From: Microbispora sp. ZYX-F-249
Lineage (GTDB): Bacteria; Actinomycetota; Actinomycetes; Streptosporangiales; Streptosporangiaceae
DNA: 64,000 bases
NCBI RefSeq assembly: GCF_039649665.1
Contig: NZ_JBDJAW010000004.1
Span: 186,001 to 250,000, forward strand
Direction: 5' to 3'
Position numbers and translations under genes: made by a program
The notes under the pieces: generated by a model
What the model was told of the DNA's origin: nothing
The model's database searches: none
What the model saw: only the letters and a program-made list of their open reading frames with translations
Shown: piece after piece, positions 58,980 to 64,000 of the stretch
Layout: each line of letters begins with the position of its first letter
How positions within the stretch are numbered: position 1 is the first letter of the stretch

Positions 58980-59363
58980 TCTCAGTCATTCCCCATTCCG
59001 GGAAGCGCAGGTGAGATCGACGCAGAGGCGGTGAGCGCTCCCCCTCTCCGCACTCACCGATACCGGAATACCCGACCGCACGCCGCTCGGGCTCAACCCG
59101 GTCGTTGCCCCTCGTCATCTTCCCAAGGGGCAACGACTCACGATCCTGCCGGGCGACTGATCAAGCGTCGCCGGCGGTCAGGCCGACGGGGCAGGAGACG
59201 CCGGTGCCTCCGATGCCGCAGTAGCCGTTCGGCACCTTGAAGAGGTATTGCTGGTGGTAGACCTTCGCTTCAGGCAATAAGTCGCGCTAGGACCTTGCGA
59301 CACTTGCTCCTGCCCTCGGCGCTGGGACTGGCTGTGTCACATTCGTCAGCAGGTCAGCCGGCC
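58980..59363. other. Gap between cassettes containing msrA remnant
   Basis: Besides msrA remnant B (59161-59285) this stretch holds no recognisable gene. The 59286-59363 part leads to the toxin stop at 59364. Confidence 0.5.
59161..59285 (-). pseudogene. msrA 3'-end remnant, copy B
   Basis: Encodes [18 protein letters not shown] and the rest of the MsrA C-terminus, ending GLTAGDA and a stop at 59161-59163. Bases 59210-59259 are identical to the intact gene. Upstream of the tyrosine codon the sequence leaves msrA at the same base as copy A and shares its flanking motif. It is the tail of an msrA separated from its body by the second cassette. Confidence 0.88.
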
Positions 59364-59720
59364 TCAGGCATCGGTGTCCTTGGGATGACGGGGTGAGGCA
59401 TAGACGATCCATACCGTGTGAGCGGTGTCATCGATCACGTAGCGCACGCGCCCGCCGCTGGTAACCTCGAACTCCCATTGCTCGAGGTCCTGTCCGTTGT
59501 GGCGATGAGTCGCAAGGTCGCCACGCAGGCGATGCTGACGCTCATGGTCGGTGCGTGAGCGTGGATCTGCGCGCAGCGTCTCCAAGCATCGGCGCGTGTT
59601 GGCCAGGGCATGACGGCATAGTTCCTCCCAGCCCTTCACCGCATCGCTCGTGCCGAACCGTACGTCCCATTCGTTGTCAGGAGGCGGGACTGTGACCCGG
59701 TCTCCGCGCTTCGGACTCAT
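59364..59720 (-). CDS. Putative toxin of second toxin-antitoxin pair
   Basis: A 118-residue basic protein. WDVRFGTSDAVKGWEELCRHALANTRRCLETL followed by QWEFEVTSGGRVRYVIDDTAHTVWIVYASPRHPKDTD has the helix-then-sheet order and final strand of RelE-superfamily toxins. Its start overlaps the stop of the upstream antitoxin-like gene (ATGA). Assignment rests on fold impression and gene pairing. Confidence 0.65.
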   Translation of the reverse strand: MSPKRGDRVTVPPPDNEWDVRFGTSDAVKGWEELCRHALANTRRCLETLRADPRSRTDHERQHRLRGDLATHRHNGQDLEQWEFEVTSGGRVRYVIDDTAHTVWIVYASPRHPKDTDA

Positions 59721-60187
59721 ACCGAAACCTCAACCGGCCCGAAGTCTCCGCTCGTCGCCTCACGCGCCTGCGCATAGTGCGCGGGGTCGGCCTTGATCCG
59801 GGCGGTGGCCCGCCAGCCTGCGATGACTTCCTGTGTAGTGGCGTCGACATCCAGCTCGGCAGCGTCAGAGAGCGCCTCAACCAGTTCAAGAGTGAAGGAC
59901 CGCACCTCGTCAGAGGAGAGGTGACGAACCCAGGGGAAGACATCAGGCATAGCGATGACCAGGGCGCGGGCGGTCGGATCATGCCTTAGGAGAGCGAGGA
60001 ACAGACGGGAAGCAGTGGCCAGCGTCTGTTCGCGTCGTTCCTCACGGTCAGCCGCGGTCAGGTAGAAGTCCTCGGCATCCCGGTGAGTCACACGTACGCG
60101 ACCGAGTCGTGCGGCGCGTTCGGCGACGGCCCGGGGGTTCCTCGACAAGTCCGAGAAGGTGACGGCGTCGGCATTGCTGATGCTCAC
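59717..60187 (-). CDS. Phd-like antitoxin of second pair
   Basis: A 156-residue protein with GTG start at 60187. The N-terminus VTFSDLSRNPRAVAERAARLGRVRVTHRDAEDFYLTAADREE follows the prevent-host-death fold (set-aside strand, helix, then RVRVTHR-x-A-x-DF-x-L). The C-terminal part is a longer helical domain. A perfect inverted repeat lies 15-30 bp upstream. Overlap with the toxin gene supports a two-gene module. Confidence 0.75.
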   Translation of the reverse strand: MSISNADAVTFSDLSRNPRAVAERAARLGRVRVTHRDAEDFYLTAADREERREQTLATASRLFLALLRHDPTARALVIAMPDVFPWVRHLSSDEVRSFTLELVEALSDAAELDVDATTQEVIAGWRATARIKADPAHYAQAREATSGDFGPVEVSV

Positions 60188-60201
60188 GCCGCCAGTCTAA
60201 T

Positions 60202-60217
60202 TCAGAACACATTCTGA
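60202..60217. promoter_or_regulatory. Operator of second toxin-antitoxin module
   Basis: TCAGAACACATTCTGA has perfect 6-bp arms and a 4-bp centre, just upstream of the minus-strand antitoxin start. Probable autorepressor site. Confidence 0.65.
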
Positions 60218-60376
60218 TAGCGCTTCAACCTCGCCCACCTGGCGCGCCGCGCCGTGGGACGGCTCCGCCCCACCCAGGCCCGCACTTTGAGACCGCCGAT
60301 CGCGTCGAGCCTGACCCCGGCCCACACCGCACCGGCCCGGGCGGCGAAGGGCCAGGATCAGTCAGTTACCCGCAGG

Positions 60377-61039
<663 letters not shown>

Positions 61040-61165
61040 CACGTAGCCTTCCTTCCGCTCTGCCATCCCCAACCAGCCGCCGGGCGGCCTTGTTCCTCAC
61101 GTAAGCGCTTCTAAACCTCAGTCATAGAGACCCTTATTTGTGCTGAATCCAGGTAAGCGGCGAAG

Positions 61166-62083
61166 ATGGGGGTCATGCCTGATACGCGCCGTGGTGTCCT
61201 GTATGGCGTCGCCGCCTACACGATGTGGGGTCTGTTCCCTCTCTACTGGCCCCTGCTCAAGCCGTCCGGCGCCGTGGAGATCCTCGCCCACCGAATGGTC
61301 TGGTCTCTGGTCGTGGTGGTCGCGGTCCTCGCCGTACGCCGCCACTGGTCCTGGATCCGCACCATGACCCGCCGCCAATTCCTCCTCCTCGCCCTCGCGG
61401 CCGTCACGGTCTCGGTCAACTGGGGCGTCTACATCTACGCCGTCAACGCCGGCCATGTGGTGGAGAGCGCGCTGGGCTACTTCATCAACCCCCTGGTCAG
61501 CGTGCTGTTCGGCGTTCTGGTCTTCCGCGAGCGGCTGCGCAGGTGGCAGTGGATCGCGGTAGGGCTGGGCGCGCTCGCGGTCCTCATCCTGACGCTCGAC
61601 TACGGGCGTCTCCCCTGGATCGCCCTCGTGCTCGCCTTCAGCTTCGGCACGTACGGCCTGATCAAGAAGGCCGCGGGGGTGGGCAGCGCGGAGAGCCTGA
61701 CCATCGAGACGCTCGTGCTGCTGCTGCCGGCCCTGGGCTACCTGCTCTTCCTGCAGGCGGACGGCACGGGGACCTTCGCCAATCACGGCCTCGGCCACGC
61801 GCTGCTGCTGGTGACGGCCGGCCTCATCACCGCGGTGCCGCTGATGCTCTTCACGGCCGCCGCGCTGCGGGTTCCGCTCACCGTCATCGGCCTGCTCCAG
61901 TACATCGCCCCCGTGCTGCAGTTCCTGTGCGGGGTGCTGATCGCCCACGAGACGATGCCGGCCAGCCGGTGGGCCGGGTTCGTGGTCGTCTGGCTCGCAC
62001 TGAGCGTCTTCACCTGGGACAGCATCCGCGCCGCCCGTACGTCCCGCCAGGAACGTACGGCGGCGGCGCTCGAGACCGTCTGA
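61166..62083 (+). CDS. rarD: EamA-family transporter RarD
   Basis: A 305-residue, ten-helix transporter. It matches RarD closely: RRGVLYGVAAYTMWGLFPLYWPLLKP at the start, then NWGVYIYAVNAGHVVESALGYFINPLVSVLFGVLVFRERL and LIKKAAGVGSAESLTIETL. Members export or import small metabolites; the E. coli name comes from a chloramphenicol phenotype. ATG at 61166 or 61175. It is divergent from msrA. Confidence 0.92.
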   Translation: MGVMPDTRRGVLYGVAAYTMWGLFPLYWPLLKPSGAVEILAHRMVWSLVVVVAVLAVRRHWSWIRTMTRRQFLLLALAAVTVSVNWGVYIYAVNAGHVVESALGYFINPLVSVLFGVLVFRERLRRWQWIAVGLGALAVLILTLDYGRLPWIALVLAFSFGTYGLIKKAAGVGSAESLTIETLVLLLPALGYLLFLQADGTGTFANHGLGHALLLVTAGLITAVPLMLFTAAALRVPLTVIGLLQYIAPVLQFLCGVLIAHETMPASRWAGFVVVWLALSVFTWDSIRAARTSRQERTAAALETV

Positions 62084-62157
62084 TACGTCCCCCGGAGTAC
62101 GGAGTCCGCCTCCGGCGGTGTGACGACGGCATGGGCCGCGACGGCGAGGATCGCCGC

Positions 62158-62985
62158 ATGAGCAAGGAATTCCGTTTCGGGATCGTCGCCGGCCTGGCCC
62201 CCGACGCCGCCGCGTGGACGGCGACGGCCCGCCGTGCCGAGGACCTCGGCTACTCGACCCTGCTCGTCCCCGACACACTGGGGACGCTGCCGCCGCTGCT
62301 CGCGATGACCGCCGCGGCCACCGTCACGACGACGCTGCGCGTGGGCACGTTCGTGCTCGCCGCGCCCTACCGCAATCCCCCACAGCTCGCGCACGAGCTC
62401 GCCGGGCTCGACTTCCTGTCGGGCGGACGGCTGGAGGTCGGCGTGGGGGCCGGCCGGCCCGCCGCCGAGGAGGAGGCCCGGGCGCTCGGCATGCCGTACG
62501 GCACGGCGGGCGAGCGCGTGGCGCTGGTGCGGTCGGTGATCGGCGAGGTGCGGGCGGCCTTCGCCGGGAGCAGGACCACCGTGCAACGTCAGGGGCCGCC
62601 CATCATGGTCGCGGGGGCCGGTCCCCGCATGCTGGCGCTGGCCGCGGAGGAGGCGGACACCGTCGCGCTCGCCGTACCCCCCGCCACGTCGGAGGAGGGC
62701 CTGCGCGGGCCCGTCGGCGCGCTACGGGAGATGGCCGGGGCGAGGTTCGACGACATCGAGCTGAGCATGAACCTGCTCCAGGTGGGCGAGGAACCGCCCC
62801 CGTGGGTGCCCGGCGGGCTGACCGCCCCGTCGCCGGACGCCGCCGCCGTGCTGCGCGGCTCGCCCCGCGAGATGGCCGGCACGCTGCTGCGCCGCCGCGA
62901 CGAGCTGGGCCTGTCCTACATCACCGTCAACGGCTTCTTCGCCGACGCCCTCGCCCCCGTCGTCGAACTCCTCGCGGGCCGCTGA
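62158..62985 (+). CDS. LLM-class F420-dependent oxidoreductase
   Basis: A 275-residue luciferase-like monooxygenase-fold protein starting MSKEFRFGIVAGLAPDAAAWTATARRAEDLGYSTLLVPDT. It continues with FVLAAPYRNPPQLAHELAGLDFLSGGRLEVGVGAGR, the TIGR03621-like F420 branch. The enzyme would use reduced F420 or FMN on an unknown substrate. It ends 2 bp before the convergent Rrf2 stop. Confidence 0.9.
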   Translation: MSKEFRFGIVAGLAPDAAAWTATARRAEDLGYSTLLVPDTLGTLPPLLAMTAAATVTTTLRVGTFVLAAPYRNPPQLAHELAGLDFLSGGRLEVGVGAGRPAAEEEARALGMPYGTAGERVALVRSVIGEVRAAFAGSRTTVQRQGPPIMVAGAGPRMLALAAEEADTVALAVPPATSEEGLRGPVGALREMAGARFDDIELSMNLLQVGEEPPPWVPGGLTAPSPDAAAVLRGSPREMAGTLLRRRDELGLSYITVNGFFADALAPVVELLAGR

Positions 62986-62987
62986 CG

Positions 62988-63461
62988 TCAGCGTGTGGCC
63001 GACAGGCGTGACCGGGTGCGGGCAGGCGCCCACTCGGGCAGCTCGGCGAGGATGTCGGCGAGCGTCACCCCGGCGAGGCTGCTCCGCCACGCGCGGTGCG
63101 CGTCGGTCATCTTCTCGGCGATGACGCAGATGCGCCGGCAGTCCTCGGGGGGCAGCGCCCCCCGTCCCTGCTGGCGGATCTCGCGGCACTCGTACGGCGA
63201 GGAGGCGCCGTCGACCGCCTCGACGATCTGCAGCAACGTGATGTCGGAAGCCGCCCGCGCGAGCCGGAAGCCACCGCGCGGGCCCGTCATCGCGGTCAGC
63301 ACACCGGCCCGGACGAGCGCCTGTAGCTGCTTGGCCAGGTAGGGAGCGGGAACGTCGTAATAATCCGCCAGTTGCGCCGCCGACGCGGTGGCTCCCGGCT
63401 CGAGCTGCGCCAGCGTCGTGGCGCAGTGCAACACCCACTCTGTGCTCGCAGGCAGCTTCAT
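62988..63461 (-). CDS. Rrf2-family transcriptional regulator
   Basis: A 157-residue winged-helix protein. The HTH region is ASAAQLADYYDVPAPYLAKQLQALVRAGVLTAMTGPRGGFRLAR. Three cysteines in CREIRQQGRGALPPEDCRRIC occupy the place where Rrf2 proteins bind an Fe-S cluster. It probably senses redox or nitric oxide and controls the divergent NAD(P)-binding gene at 63539. Confidence 0.9.
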   Translation of the reverse strand: MKLPASTEWVLHCATTLAQLEPGATASAAQLADYYDVPAPYLAKQLQALVRAGVLTAMTGPRGGFRLARAASDITLLQIVEAVDGASSPYECREIRQQGRGALPPEDCRRICVIAEKMTDAHRAWRSSLAGVTLADILAELPEWAPARTRSRLSATR

Positions 63462-63481
63462 GCCCGACAGTCTATCGAAGA

Positions 63482-63508
63482 TATTGCGGATCTATTTTGT
63501 CCGAGATA
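63482..63508. promoter_or_regulatory. Rrf2 operator candidate
   Basis: TATTGCGGA (63482-63490) and TCCGAGATA (63500-63508) are inverted with 7 of 9 matching positions around a 9-bp centre. The site lies between the divergent Rrf2 and NAD(P)-binding genes. Confidence 0.4.
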
Positions 63509-63538
63509 GCATCCGAGGCGTCTAGCGAAGGAGAGACC

Positions 63539-64000
63539 ATGAGAATCGCAGTCGCCGGCGCGACCGGGAACATCGGCAAGCTCACCGTCGCCGCCCTCGA
63601 ACGGGACGGCCACGACGTCGTACGCGTCAGCCGCTCGCTCGGCGTGGACCTGCTGACGGGCGAGGGGCTCGACAAGGCCCTGGACGGTGTCGAGGCCGTC
63701 GTCGACGCGATCAGCTCGGAGGCGACCGACCGGGACGAGTCTGTGAGGTATTTCGGCACGACCACCACGAACCTGCTCGCCGCCGAGGAACGGGCGGGCG
63801 TCCGCCACCACGTGCTGCTCTCGATCATCGGCATCCACGGAGTGGAGGGCAACGCCCACTACGCCGGCAAGCGCGAGCAGGAGCGCCTGGTCTCCGCGGG
63901 TCGAGTGCCATGGACGATCGTGCCGGTCGCGCAGTTCCACGACTTCGCCGGGATGGTGGCGAGCTGGACCGAGCAGGACGGCGTCGCCACGATCGCGCCG
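63539..64000 (+). CDS. NAD(P)-binding SDR/NmrA-type protein, cut by window edge
   Basis: The first 154 codons of an atypical SDR starting MRIAVAGATGNIGKLTVAALERDGHDVVRVSR, with the GATGNIG nucleotide loop. GVRHHVLLSIIGIHGVEGNAHYAGKREQERLV carries the Tyr-x-x-x-Lys pair. GAAGGAGAGA gives a strong ribosome site. Control by the divergent Rrf2 regulator is expected. The C-terminus lies outside the window. Confidence 0.88.
   Translation, partial: MRIAVAGATGNIGKLTVAALERDGHDVVRVSRSLGVDLLTGEGLDKALDGVEAVVDAISSEATDRDESVRYFGTTTTNLLAAEERAGVRHHVLLSIIGIHGVEGNAHYAGKREQERLVSAGRVPWTIVPVAQFHDFAGMVASWTEQDGVATIAP

Overview
The window is very GC-rich and gene-dense. It has GTG and TTG starts, many 4-base stop/start overlaps and several apparently leaderless promoters. 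It also carries families typical of filamentous Actinomycetota (CU044_5270, DUF6069, DUF6879, DUF5997, MmyB-type XRE regulators, F420-type LLM enzymes, a CBM2-GH6 cellulase and CBM13-GH62). A member of the Streptosporangiales or a close relative is the likeliest source; the species cannot be read from the sequence.

Layout. 0-8 kb: GNAT fragment, MarR/DinB-like pair, SnoaL-like protein, ECF sigma factor with CU044_5270 partner, secreted GH6 cellulase, amidohydrolase divergent from an XRE regulator. 8-13.6 kb: large repeat-containing membrane protein, lipoprotein lytic transglycosylase, second ECF sigma factor with a DUF6069 membrane protein. 13.8-17.1 kb: a compact candidate RiPP (modified peptide) cluster with a ThiF/E1 enzyme, a 41-residue precursor that is easily missed, a DUF6879 protein and an M50 protease carrying a PqqD-like peptide-binding domain. 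17-29.7 kb: redox enzymes with their regulators, an SPFH/RHH/GPP34 operon, a secreted HNH protein, an orphan histidine kinase, a TetR/FAD-monooxygenase pair and two secreted repeat proteins. 29.7-38 kb: an NlpC/P60 hydrolase behind a c-di-AMP (ydaO) riboswitch that appears to start at CTG, arabinofuranosidase and acetylxylan/feruloyl-type esterase genes sharing a LacI-type operator, and a compact PEP-synthase-like enzyme divergent from two HTH genes. 38-45.7 kb: a sugar locus (LacI, ABC importer, ROK kinase, GH68 fructosyl enzyme, esterase). 45.7-47.4 kb: SigE-type sigma factor and membrane partner. 47.5-53 kb: regulators plus two decayed genes. 53-57 kb: MerR and TetR loci, the latter with three tandem operators.

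57-61 kb looks like accessory DNA. Two small cassettes, each with a toxin-antitoxin pair, are separated by three copies of the 3' end of msrA, of which only the last belongs to an intact gene. This is the pattern expected from repeated insertion at one site in msrA, although no integrase is present. The window closes with rarD, an LLM oxidoreductase and an Rrf2/NAD(P)-binding pair cut by the right edge.

The strongest candidate for an undescribed system is the 13.8-17.1 kb cluster. The E1 enzyme resembles MccB-type adenylating enzymes and the precursor ends in asparagine, as microcin C precursors do. The protease fusion supplies a plausible leader-removal step. Immediately after the precursor gene lies a perfect 14-bp hairpin that could set the ratio of precursor to downstream enzymes.
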